A stretch of 64,000 nucleotides of DNA, taken from positions 26,391-90,390 of the forward strand of contig JALGZK010000013.1 of NCBI GenBank assembly GCA_025774935.1. The letters are read 5' to 3'. Source of the stretch: a bacterium (GTDB lineage: Bacteria; Joyebacterota; Joyebacteria; Joyebacterales; Joyebacteraceae). Positions 1 through 8,813 of this stretch are shown here, in pieces. Under the pieces are notes generated by a model. That model worked only from the letters and a program-made list of their open reading frames with translations. It ran no database searches and was not told the DNA's origin. Every line of letters starts with the position of its first letter. Within the stretch, counting starts at the first letter, position 1. The position numbers were made by a program, and so were the translations under genes.

Positions 1-287
1 CCGAACATGAGGATCCGGCAATCGAGGCAGGGGTTCATCCCGCTCCCGTGGCCGTGCTTCGGGTTCTCGACGATGGGGAGGTACTCCTCGGTGGCGTTCA
101 CGACCTTGAGGTCGATGCCGAGCTGGCGGACGGCCGTCCGCGCGGCCGAGCAGGAGGCGTCCCTGGGCGTGCAGTTGCAGAAGGCGGTCACCATGTTGAA
201 GGCCACCACCTCGATGCCCTGCTCGAGCACGAGCTTGAGTGCGAGCGTGCTGTCCAGTCCTCCGGAGAGGAGCCCGACTGCCTTCAC
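1..287 (-). CDS. PP-loop ATPase, MnmA/ThiI-like tRNA-thiolation family (N-terminal part)
   Basis: The first 95 codons of a gene that runs off the left edge of the window. The product opens with the PP-loop SGGLDS at about residues 8-13, which binds ATP in enzymes that adenylate a substrate before sulfur or nitrogen transfer. It then has Cys-containing segments (FCNCTPRD) and the motif NPKHGHGSGMNPCLDCRI. That last motif is typical of a PP-loop subfamily often annotated as tRNA-thiouridylase-like; its true substrate is not settled and I infer only the family. The start is taken as GTG at 287, directly before the SGGLDS segment, because no earlier in-frame start gives a sensible N-terminus. It has no close neighbour: about 1 kb upstream is gene-free. 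Confidence 0.75.
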   Translation of the reverse strand, partial: MKAVGLLSGGLDSTLALKLVLEQGIEVVAFNMVTAFCNCTPRDASCSAARTAVRQLGIDLKVVNATEEYLPIVENPKHGHGSGMNPCLDCRILMF

Positions 288-1302
288 GGTGGTGTCTCCC
301 TGCCCTCGCCCCTGTCTCCGCCGGGGCGTCCTTCGGTCGGCGCGTCCTCCGTTATGATGCTGCAGTACGTGAGTGGTCGCCACGGGCGACTTCCCCACAC
401 AGAGAGTATAGCGCGTTGCCGGCGGCTTCGAAGCGACGAATCCGCCCCCCTCTAATGGAGGGGCGGCTCGCGGCCCGCGGGGCCCGCACCCCCGAGAGCG
501 AATCTCCAGTCAACTTCCTCCGCCCGGTATCGCTCTAAGGGTATGAAGGGCCACGATGCGCGGCACGGCCCGAATCGAGATCTCCTGTCAGGAACTCCTC
601 GAGTACGACGCAGGGCTCAGCAGTACCGAACCCGCACACGGGAGGCGGGCCTCGACGGAGCCCCTGCAGGAGGTCTCGACGAGGACCCGCACCGCACCGG
701 GCGCCTCGCCAGGATCGAGAAGAAAAACCCGGACCCAGTCTGAATACACCGAGGGCAGCGGCGTCGAAGATGTTGTCTACCTGAGCGAGGATGCTTCGAG
801 CTCCTCGACAGGGCCCCGGAAGAGAGGAAACACCGTCCTGGGCGAGAGGACGGTCTTCCGACCGGAAGGGAGCACGACCGGGTGACTTCACCGAACTAGG
901 CAGGAGACACCCACACTTCAGGATAGACGCCTGGGATGAGCGCTGCCCACTCTGCGGCAGCGTTCGTCTTTGTGGGAGCGAAGGTGCCGGCGCCCGTACC
1001 CGGTTCACCGAGCCGGGCCTCCCATCAGCGGGTGCCGGCCCGAGCTCCCAATGCCATTCTGTTACATTCGGGGGCGGCCGATCGCGGTCGCCCCCGATTC
1101 GCTTCATCCCCGGAAGGCCCATTACCGACGCAAGAGACCCCGATTCCCACCGCTCGTCGAGCCCCGCGGGCGCCCAGCCGGACGCTCCCGAGCATTCCTT
1201 GACACGGGCATGATTCCTGCATCCTCGGGATGAGTTCGCAGACACCGAGGCGTACACCAGGACAGGTATCAGGAAGACAGAAGGCCCGACAAGGAGGCTT
1301 CG
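288..1302. other. Gene-free stretch of about 1 kb
   Basis: I find no convincing gene here. Open frames exist on both strands (for example 535-1257 minus), but their products are rich in Ser, Arg, Pro and Cys, resemble no family I know, and overlap each other, as expected of random high-GC sequence. A possible -10 box TATACT on the minus strand (405-410) could serve the PP-loop gene ending at position 1, but its -35 is poor. The right end carries the GGCATGATTC element described separately. A small hairpin GTCGCC-ACG-GGCGAC lies at 376-390, in the presumed leader of the minus-strand gene. Confidence 0.5.
1206..1222 (+). promoter_or_regulatory. Sigma-54-like site / shared inverted-repeat element upstream of the lipoprotein
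   Basis: GGGCATGATTCCTGCAT has the GG-N10-GC spacing of a -24/-12 promoter (consensus TGGCACG-N4-TTGCA). It lies about 80 bp before the lipoprotein start. The 16 bases from 1207 differ at one position from a site upstream of the PAS-GGDEF gene (4910-4925, minus strand). The core is also an imperfect inverted repeat, GCATGA-T-TCcTGC, so an operator for a dimeric regulator is an equal alternative. Confidence 0.35.
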
Positions 1303-3621
1303 ATGAGGCGTCTCTCTGTTCTCTTCACGGCCCTTGCTGCCGTTGCGCTCGTGCTCGCGTCATGTTCGTCGTCGACCGGCCCGTCGGACGGCGGCGGAGA
1401 CGATGGCGGCGGGAGCGGCGCGCTCCCCACAAGGACGATCTCAGGAACGGTCGACGTCGCGACCGGCTCGACCCTCGATGCAGGGGACCTGAGGGTCATG
1501 ACATTCGCTGGCTGGTCCGACGTCGGCTCGAACGGCTCGTTCACGGTCGACGCGATCGACTCCGACACCTACCAGTGGCTCGTCTTCACATCGAGGACGT
1601 CCGGCAATCCGGTCATGCTCGGCCTCTACGATCCGGGCGCGCGGAGCGTGATGGCGAACACCACGTCGACCGCGCTCGCGCTCACTATGTCCCTCCCCCA
1701 CCTCGTGTGGAGCGGGGACAGCGACCGACAGAGCTACGTCCAGCAGGTCCAGCTGGACGGGGGCTGGACCACGCTCGAGGCGGCGCTCGTCGCGGCGTGG
1801 GAGACCGACGCCGAGACGGCGCTCGACTACGAGACGAACCCCGTCATCTACCAGCAGGTCGTCGAGATCGCCCGCAACGCGATGGAGACCCTGGGCTCCG
1901 GAGGCCGCGACGGCGTCGATCCGCCGCACCTCGAGTACAACGGTGGCGTGGGCGAGATCGACATCGTGAACCCTCGACACATCTGGTACACCCTTCAGCA
2001 GTTCGAGTGGGACTGGACCCCGAGCGGCACCTGGGTCGCCGACCGCGACGACGAGCCCGACTTCGAGTGGGGCTGGCCGACGGTCGTGACGGCGGCACCG
2101 CGGACCATTCACTTGAACGTCAACGACGGCACCTACTTCTACTGCTTCGAGAAGGGCGACGACTTCACGATGATCGACCAGTGGAGCGACGCGGTCGGCC
2201 GGGCGACGGCCCTCAACACGACCGACTCCGCCGACCACCTCCTCGAGCTGGTGACAGGTTACAGGTGCTCGCCGAACCCGATGTTCCTCGGCGACCACGT
2301 CAACATCCCGTCGATCTACGCCAACGAACTGTCCCAGGCGCTCGTGCAGCGGCAGCCCGAACGGTTCGTCTCGTCGTTCTGGCACCTGATGGCGCAGTAC
2401 TCCGACGACTGGTCCGACTGGATGTGGGACGGTGACGCGCCCGGCGCCGCCGAGGACTACCTCGAGGCGGTCGGCTGGATCGCGGGCGACGTCTGCTTCG
2501 CCATCGACCTCCTCTCGTACAACACGGACTCCGGGCCGTTCTGGTGGGACTGGTGTCTCGTCGACGAGAGCCCCTGCTACGAGGTCGAGATCGTCGATGG
2601 CATCGTCTCGTCTATGGGCACCTTCTACGGGCCCGATGCCGAGTTCACGATCGCCCCGCCGGCCGGGGTGGTCGGGACCGAGTTCGAGTTCGACGCGACG
2701 CTGACGGTCGACGACGAGGACCCGATCGGGAGCCTCCAGTTCCGCTGGGACTGGGAGAGCGACGGCACGTGGGACGCCGACTGGTCGAGCAGCCAGCAGA
2801 GGACGCACACCTACACGCAGGGTGGCGCGTACACGGTGACCATGCAGGCGAAGGACACGGACGACCTCATCGGCACCGTCACGCACAACGTGAACGTCGG
2901 CGGCGGCGCCGGTTCGGCGAACCACGTGAAGCTCTTCCTCGACATGTACCCGTGGTACAGCACGGCGACCCTCACGGTGCTCGAGAGTCTCGGGTTCACC
3001 GAGGGCACGGGTCCCGACACGTACGAGGTCCTGAGCTCGACGTCGATGTCCTGGGCCGAGCTCGTGCCGGGCGAGGACCTGGTCATCATCTGCAACGACC
3101 AGCCTCAGGGCTTCTACGACAGCTACGCGGCGAACCAGATCCGGTTCAACAACTTCGTCCACCAGGGCGGGTCGCTCTTGTGGGAGGCGTGCGACCAGGG
3201 CTGGAACCTGGGGTCGATGGCCAACGCCGGCGTGGTGCTGCCTGGCGACGTCGGTCTCATCTTCGACTACGACTGGCTGAACTACGTCGACGACCCGGTG
3301 CTCCCGCTCGTCTCGGGGCTCCCGGAGACGCTCGACCACAACTACGCGAGCCACGAGAGCTTCACGGACCTGCCGGACGGCGCGACCGTCTACTGCAGGG
3401 ACGAGAGCTGGAACCCGACGCTCGTGGAGTACAGCGTGGGCGGAGGCTGGGTCGTCATGTCCGGCCAGCCGCTCGAGCATCAGTTCGACTACGTCTACGG
3501 GAAGCCCGACATGGACGAGCTCCTGCCCAGGATCATCTCCTACTTCACCGGGCGCGCCATCCGGAAGGAGATCCCCGGGTACGAGCCGTCGCTCTCGAAC
3601 GAGCGTCCCAGCAAGGAGTAG
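1303..3621 (+). CDS. Large secreted lipoprotein with PKD domain and amidotransferase-fold-like C-terminus
   Basis: A 772-residue protein beginning with a lipoprotein signal peptide: hydrophobic core, then lipobox LASC with Cys21 as the predicted acylation site, followed by a Ser/Gly/Asp-rich tether. Residues about 45-100 look like a carboxypeptidase-regulatory-type beta domain (TISGTVDVATGS). The middle part (100-430) is Trp-rich and unrecognised. Residues about 450-530 form a PKD-like Ig domain (FRWDWESDGTWDADW, then YTVTMQAKDTD). The last 230 residues (VKLFLDMYPW onward) read like the Rossmann-type ThuA/glutamine-amidotransferase-like fold often found in secreted FCB proteins, without an obvious catalytic Cys. 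It has a good ribosome site (AAGGAGG, 1290-1296) and is followed by a strong hairpin. It probably sits in a membrane facing the periplasm or outside; I infer no enzymatic role. Confidence 0.75.
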   Translation: MRRLSVLFTALAAVALVLASCSSSTGPSDGGGDDGGGSGALPTRTISGTVDVATGSTLDAGDLRVMTFAGWSDVGSNGSFTVDAIDSDTYQWLVFTSRTSGNPVMLGLYDPGARSVMANTTSTALALTMSLPHLVWSGDSDRQSYVQQVQLDGGWTTLEAALVAAWETDAETALDYETNPVIYQQVVEIARNAMETLGSGGRDGVDPPHLEYNGGVGEIDIVNPRHIWYTLQQFEWDWTPSGTWVADRDDEPDFEWGWPTVVTAAPRTIHLNVNDGTYFYCFEKGDDFTMIDQWSDAVGRATALNTTDSADHLLELVTGYRCSPNPMFLGDHVNIPSIYANELSQALVQRQPERFVSSFWHLMAQYSDDWSDWMWDGDAPGAAEDYLEAVGWIAGDVCFAIDLLSYNTDSGPFWWDWCLVDESPCYEVEIVDGIVSSMGTFYGPDAEFTIAPPAGVVGTEFEFDATLTVDDEDPIGSLQFRWDWESDGTWDADWSSSQQRTHTYTQGGAYTVTMQAKDTDDLIGTVTHNVNVGGGAGSANHVKLFLDMYPWYSTATLTVLESLGFTEGTGPDTYEVLSSTSMSWAELVPGEDLVIICNDQPQGFYDSYAANQIRFNNFVHQGGSLLWEACDQGWNLGSMANAGVVLPGDVGLIFDYDWLNYVDDPVLPLVSGLPETLDHNYASHESFTDLPDGATVYCRDESWNPTLVEYSVGGGWVVMSGQPLEHQFDYVYGKPDMDELLPRIISYFTGRAIRKEIPGYEPSLSNERPSKE

Positions 3622-3681
3622 TCGGAGGGCAGTACACAAAGGAGTGTTTCCGCGCATCGCTCGCACCGCGATGCTGGAGAA

Positions 3682-3711
3682 GGAGGCCGCGGGTCCGTGC
3701 CCGCGGCCTCC
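3682..3711. terminator. Strong terminator hairpin after the lipoprotein gene
   Basis: GGAGGCCGCGGG-TCCGTG-CCCGCGGCCTCC is a perfect 12-bp GC stem with a 6-nt loop, 60 bp after the lipoprotein stop. The following GTACGTTT is only weakly T-rich. It lies between convergent genes and could act on both. Confidence 0.7.
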
Positions 3712-3906
3712 GTACGTTTGGGCTCCTCAGGCGAGTTGAATGGCGGCGTGACCCGCGAATATCCCCGCATCACGGACGAACCCGGAGCCCCACCGTGCCG
3801 GCGGATTCTGGGAGGCAAACGATGAGCGCCGGCAGGACGCCGGCGCTCTCGATGCGATCGCGATCTGTCGTTCGAACTCCCGCGCCCTCACTCCCCCGGC
3901 GGATCC

Positions 3907-4818
3907 CTACCTTCCCTCGATCCTCACGCGGTTCGTTCCGCCCGCGTGGCACTCGGAGAGCATACGGTCCGCCCTCTGGAGGAGCGACTCGACGGTGTCG
4001 CCGCGCCGGGCGACCGCTCCGCCGATCGACGCGCCGATCTTGATCGTCGTACCCTGTCCGGAGAGCTCAGTCTTCTTCACGAGGATGCGGAGCCGCTCGG
4101 CCGCCTTCTTGAGCCCCGACCGCCCCACGTTCCTCACGATCCCGAAGAGCTCGGTCGAGCTCCACCGCCCGAGCGCGTCCATAGGACGCGAACTGTGGAC
4201 GATCGTCCCGGCCACGGCCCGGACGATCTCGTCGCCGACCTCGGCGCCGTGCTCCGTCCTCACCCGCTTGAGACCGTCCAGCCCCAGGAAGAGGACGCCG
4301 AACGGACGACCGAACTTGTCGAACTCGGCGAGCCGCACCGACAGCTCGTCCTCGAGATACCGCCTGTTCGGGAGACACGTCACGGGATCGAGGAGCATGG
4401 AGTCGCCCGCTGCGTCGAAGCGGTCGCCGATCGCGGCGCGCCTCGAGTTCTCGGTGAACGTCTGGATGACGCCGGTGATGTCACCGCCGTTCGAGCCGTC
4501 GCGGACGGCCGCCACGTGGATCATGACGGGGACGCGGTGTCCGTCCTTGCAGCGGACGAACGTCGTCGCCTCGCGGGAGCGCCCGTCCTCGAGCGTCGCC
4601 ATGAGCGGGCAGTCGCCCTCGCAGAGGCTCTCGTCTTCGCGGCCCGTGCACGCGAGGAGGTTATCGGCGCACCGACGGCCGACCACGTCCGCTCTCGCGA
4701 ACCCGGTGAGCTGCTCGGCGGTCCGATTCCAGTAGCTGATCGTCAGGTCCCGGCCGATGTAGCAGACGCCTTCCGGAAGCTGATCGAGCACGGTCTGGCA
4801 GATGTCAGTCTTCGCCAT
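3907..4818 (-). CDS. PAS - degenerate GGDEF signalling protein
   Basis: A 303-residue soluble protein: PAS domain (about 8-125) and GGDEF-type domain (about 140-303). The GGDEF domain begins with the usual DPVTCLPNRRYLEDEL (144-159). The active site that should read GGDEF is SSTEL (220-224), the first metal-binding Asp is Gly179 (FLGLDGLK), and the substrate-binding Asn position is Arg. It is therefore unlikely to make cyclic-di-GMP and more likely acts by binding a nucleotide or a partner. The PAS domain holds four Cys (50, 57, 66, 70), a cluster also present in the PAS domain of the histidine kinase at 20927-22198. The start is ATG 4818, preceded by AGGGAG at good spacing; a longer reading frame upstream lacks family-like sequence. 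Transcription probably begins near the -24/-12-like site at 4910-4926. Confidence 0.8.
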   Translation of the reverse strand: MAKTDICQTVLDQLPEGVCYIGRDLTISYWNRTAEQLTGFARADVVGRRCADNLLACTGREDESLCEGDCPLMATLEDGRSREATTFVRCKDGHRVPVMIHVAAVRDGSNGGDITGVIQTFTENSRRAAIGDRFDAAGDSMLLDPVTCLPNRRYLEDELSVRLAEFDKFGRPFGVLFLGLDGLKRVRTEHGAEVGDEIVRAVAGTIVHSSRPMDALGRWSSTELFGIVRNVGRSGLKKAAERLRILVKKTELSGQGTTIKIGASIGGAVARRGDTVESLLQRADRMLSECHAGGTNRVRIEGR

Positions 4819-4909
4819 GGTCGCACACTCCCTGTCGCACGCTCCGTGTCGGGGCGGCGCACACCGTCGTGGCTGCGAGCCCTCGCGGGTTTCCAGTCTG
4901 GCGACCATA

Positions 4910-4926
4910 ATGCATGAATCATGCCA
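4910..4926 (-). promoter_or_regulatory. Sigma-54-like site / inverted repeat upstream of the PAS-GGDEF gene
   Basis: Read on the minus strand this is TGGCATGATTCATGCAT, matching 10 of the 12 defined positions of the sigma-54 consensus with correct GG-N10-GC spacing, about 90 bp before the start codon. It contains the perfect inverted repeat GCATGA-T-TCATGC. Sixteen bases match the element at 1207-1222 with one mismatch. Confidence 0.45.
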
Positions 4927-5048
4927 TTCGTTGGGACTTGCGTCTGGCGCTCCCGGGCGCAACTGCGCCCCCGCCCGGGCGACATCGAACCGCCCGGCAC
5001 TCCAATCACCGATCGTTGCTCGCCGCCCGCAGGTTGGCGAGAAATCCC

Positions 5049-5077
5049 TTGACTGAGTGAGCACCAGCCTGTATACG
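5049..5077 (+). promoter_or_regulatory. Sigma-70-type promoter for the Cys-rich secreted protein
   Basis: TTGACT (5049-5054), a 17-bp spacer, then TATACG (5072-5077). The predicted start of transcription is near 5084, about 70 nt before the ATG at 5155. Confidence 0.5.
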
Positions 5078-5154
5078 TGCCCCGACCCTACCGACATTCC
5101 AGAACGGGGCAGGTATGCCCATTCGCGCAACACCCGTCAAAGGAGGTGCAAGCG

Positions 5155-5763
5155 ATGACGCGTCCAAGAACGCTGAGGTGTGTGCTTCTTCTCACCGCCG
5201 TCCTTGTGCTCGGGTCCTCCCCCGCGGCTCACGGTGACTACGTCTGGGGGACCAGCACGGCCGAGCCGGCGACCGACCCCGCGTTCGAAGGGTACTGGCA
5301 GTACTGCTTCGAGATCGGCTGGGACGTCTCCGAATTCGGACACGCGATGAGTAATGTCTTCATGGTGCTCGGACTCGAGGACTGCTTCTGCGCCTGCGAC
5401 GAGGAGTACTTCGCTGCCGAAGAGCCGGCAGGAAGCAGCCAGGGCGTCGGAGGGTGCACCGTCTACTACTCCTGCGAGTTCAACTGCCAGGGCGATCCCC
5501 ACTACCCGGGGGACGGCCCGACGATGAAGTTCGAGCCGATGGACGATGACTGCGAGCTCGACGTCACGGGGACCATGACCGGGTGCTTCTACTCGCTCTT
5601 CCCGCCGACCGGCGTCATGCTGGTCCCCGACGTCCTCTGCATCAAGTTCGCGACGAACGTCGTGACCGGCGACCTGGTGGGCGTACTCCCCTTCTGCGAG
5701 TGCGGCGCCACCCCCGTCGAGACCGCGACCTGGGGGGCGGTCAAGTCGCTGTACAGACCGTAG
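5155..5763 (+). CDS. Cys-rich secreted protein with C-terminal TWGxxKxxYR motif
   Basis: A 202-residue protein of unknown family. It starts with a Sec signal peptide (hydrophobic core LLLTAVLVLGSS, likely cut after AHG). The mature part has 12 Cys, some closely spaced (EDCFCACDE, FCECG), and many acidic residues, which suits a disulfide-bonded extracellular protein. It ends in TPVETATWGAVKSLYRP, closely resembling the end of the unrelated beta-helix protein at 45847 (APVQFISWGVIKARFR); I suspect a C-terminal sorting or anchoring tag. The start is ATG 5155 with an excellent ribosome site AAAGGAGGTG (5139-5148). It stands alone between its own promoter and a strong terminator. Confidence 0.75.
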   Translation: MTRPRTLRCVLLLTAVLVLGSSPAAHGDYVWGTSTAEPATDPAFEGYWQYCFEIGWDVSEFGHAMSNVFMVLGLEDCFCACDEEYFAAEEPAGSSQGVGGCTVYYSCEFNCQGDPHYPGDGPTMKFEPMDDDCELDVTGTMTGCFYSLFPPTGVMLVPDVLCIKFATNVVTGDLVGVLPFCECGATPVETATWGAVKSLYRP

Positions 5764-5816
5764 CCGTCGCCCCCGGCTCGCGGCACTTCGCTCCGAGCGA
5801 GCCGCCTGCAACGACA

Positions 5817-5848
5817 CCGGGCCGCTTCCCCGTAAGGAAGCGGCCCGG
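5817..5848. terminator. Bidirectional terminator between the secreted-protein gene and groEL
   Basis: CCGGGCCGCTTCC-CCCGTAA-like loop-GGAAGCGGCCCGG: a perfect 13-bp stem with a 6-nt loop (5830-5835), followed by TT. It lies between two convergent genes and so can end both. Confidence 0.7.
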
Positions 5849-5899
5849 TTCGCACTTCTCGGCTGGGCAGCCGGCCGGAGCCGGCGGTCCTTCCGTTCG

Positions 5900-7549
<1,650 letters not shown>

Positions 7550-7852
7550 CTAGAGGACCGCCAGGACGTCCTCGTCCTTCATGAAGAGGTACTCCTCGCC
7601 GTCGATCGTGATCTCGCTGCCGGACCACTTTCCGAAGAGGATCTCGTCCCCCACGCTGACCTCGACGTCGACCCTCTTGCCTTCCTCGTTCATCCTGCCC
7701 GGACCGGTCGCCATGACCTTCCCGCGCTGGGGCTTCTCCTTGGCCGTGTCGGGAACGATGATCCCGCCCGCGGTCTTCTGGAGATCTTCTTCGAGCCTCT
7801 TCACGAGAATCCGGTTCGACAGGGGCTTGATGTTGAGCTTCTTCGCGGCCAT
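7550..7852 (-). CDS. groES: Co-chaperonin GroES (Hsp10)
   Basis: A 100-residue lid protein for GroEL. The sequence is typical: LNIKPLSNRILVKRLEE at the N-terminus, the mobile loop with KTAGGIIVPDTAKEKPQ, and the end EEYLFMKDEDVLAVL. Two in-frame ATGs lie close together (7858 and 7852). I prefer 7852 because the GAGGAGGAGG ribosome site is then 6-7 bases away and the protein begins MAAKKLNI; starting at 7858 adds Met-Pro. It is the first gene of groES-groEL, with a CIRCE operator about 40 bp upstream. Confidence 0.97.
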   Translation of the reverse strand: MAAKKLNIKPLSNRILVKRLEEDLQKTAGGIIVPDTAKEKPQRGKVMATGPGRMNEEGKRVDVEVSVGDEILFGKWSGSEITIDGEEYLFMKDEDVLAVL

Positions 7853-7891
7853 CGGCATACCTCCTCCTCGTTGACAGCCAACTGAACGTGT

Positions 7892-7918
7892 CTAGCACTC
7901 TAATCTTCAGACTGCTAA
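7892..7918 (-). promoter_or_regulatory. CIRCE element (HrcA operator) of groESL
   Basis: CTAGCACTC-N9-GACTGCTAA differs from the CIRCE consensus TTAGCACTC-N9-GAGTGCTAA at one base in each arm. It overlaps the -10 region and start of transcription of groES. In other bacteria HrcA binds this site and represses chaperonin genes until heat or misfolding stress; hrcA itself is not in the window. Confidence 0.88.
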
Positions 7919-7945
7919 TGTAGGCGAAAGGGCCCTGGGGCGCAA
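7917..7945 (-). promoter_or_regulatory. groESL promoter
   Basis: On the minus strand: TTGCGC (7940-7945), 17-bp spacer, TACATT (7917-7922). The -10 box abuts the CIRCE element, as expected for HrcA-repressed chaperonin promoters. Confidence 0.55.
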
Positions 7946-8012
7946 GGGGTTTTTCGGCGCTCTATGGGGTAGGATGCGGGGCCCAGGGGAGGGTCGCCCG
8001 GAGGTGCGCCGG

Positions 8013-8783
8013 CTACTCGCTCGCGGCCTTCTCGTGGATGAGCGCGAGCCCCAGAAGCGTGAGGTCCGGCTCCACGATGTTGATCGCCTTCGTGAAGATC
8101 GAGAGCTTCTCCGCAAGTCCTCCCGTCGCGACGACGGTCGGCTTCTCCCCCCACTCGTCTGCGAGCCTCCGGACGATCTCGTCGACCTGTCCGACCACCC
8201 CGAAGATGATCCCGGACCGGAGCGACTCCTCGGTCGACTTCCCGATCACGGTCGCAGGCGGGTCGAACGGCACGCCGTGGAGGAGCGCCGCGCGCCGGAA
8301 GAGGTTCTCGGCGGAAGTCACCACGCCGGGCGCGATCGCGCCGCCCAGGTAGTGCCCGTCCGCGGTCACGACGTCGAAGGTCGTCGCCGTCCCGAAGTCG
8401 ACGACGATGGCCGGGCCGTTCACGAGCTCCCGGACCCCGACCGCGTTCGCGAGCCTGTCGGGCCCGACCTCGCGCGGATCCCGGTAGTCGATCGTGATCC
8501 CGAGGTCGATGTCGGGACCCACGACCACGGGCCGGACCTTCAGCACCTCCTCACACATCCTGACGAACGCCTCGGTGAGCGCCGGCACTACGGAGCAGAC
8601 CGCCACGCCGGAGATCTCCCTGAGGTCGACGCTGCACTGCCCGCAGAGCTCCTTCACGAGGATCCCGAACTCGTCGGACGTGCGCCGCGGGTCGCTCGTC
8701 ACGCGCCAGCGGAAGAGGAGTTCCTTCTTCTCGAGAAGCCCTATGACGATGTTCGTGTTGCCGATGTCGACTGCGAGAAGCAT
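8013..8783 (-). CDS. coaX: Type III pantothenate kinase
   Basis: A 256-residue enzyme that phosphorylates pantothenate in the first step of coenzyme A synthesis. Family motifs are clear: the phosphate-binding DIGNTN at residues 5-10, the substrate segment DYRDPREVGPDRLANAV, and VDFGTATTFDVV. Length is normal for CoaX. It is the last gene of the long minus-strand run, 30 bp after the DUF3307 gene. It follows birA in a common pairing, since birA and coaX are often neighbours and sometimes fused. Confidence 0.95.
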   Translation of the reverse strand: MLLAVDIGNTNIVIGLLEKKELLFRWRVTSDPRRTSDEFGILVKELCGQCSVDLREISGVAVCSVVPALTEAFVRMCEEVLKVRPVVVGPDIDLGITIDYRDPREVGPDRLANAVGVRELVNGPAIVVDFGTATTFDVVTADGHYLGGAIAPGVVTSAENLFRRAALLHGVPFDPPATVIGKSTEESLRSGIIFGVVGQVDEIVRRLADEWGEKPTVVATGGLAEKLSIFTKAINIVEPDLTLLGLALIHEKAASE

Positions 8784-8813
8784 CGGAGGCTCCTCCCGCG
8801 CCGTCCGGCGCGG

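Larger units (their letters stand above)
4819..5154. other. Divergent intergenic region with promoters for both flanking genes
   Basis: This 336-bp gap separates the minus-strand PAS-GGDEF gene from the plus-strand Cys-rich secreted protein. It holds the minus-strand element at 4910-4926 and a plus-strand sigma-70-type promoter at 5049-5077. No coding frame in it looks real. Confidence 0.6.

Noticed and set aside
1199..1204. TTGACA box upstream of the lipoprotein gene
   Set aside because: No -10-like hexamer lies 16-18 bp downstream (sequence there is ATCCTC or TCCTCG), so I did not call it a sigma-70 promoter.
535..1257. 240-codon minus-strand open frame
   Set aside because: Composition is Ser/Arg/Pro/Cys-rich, there is no ribosome site, no recognisable domain and no clear signal; it looks like chance open frame in high-GC DNA.
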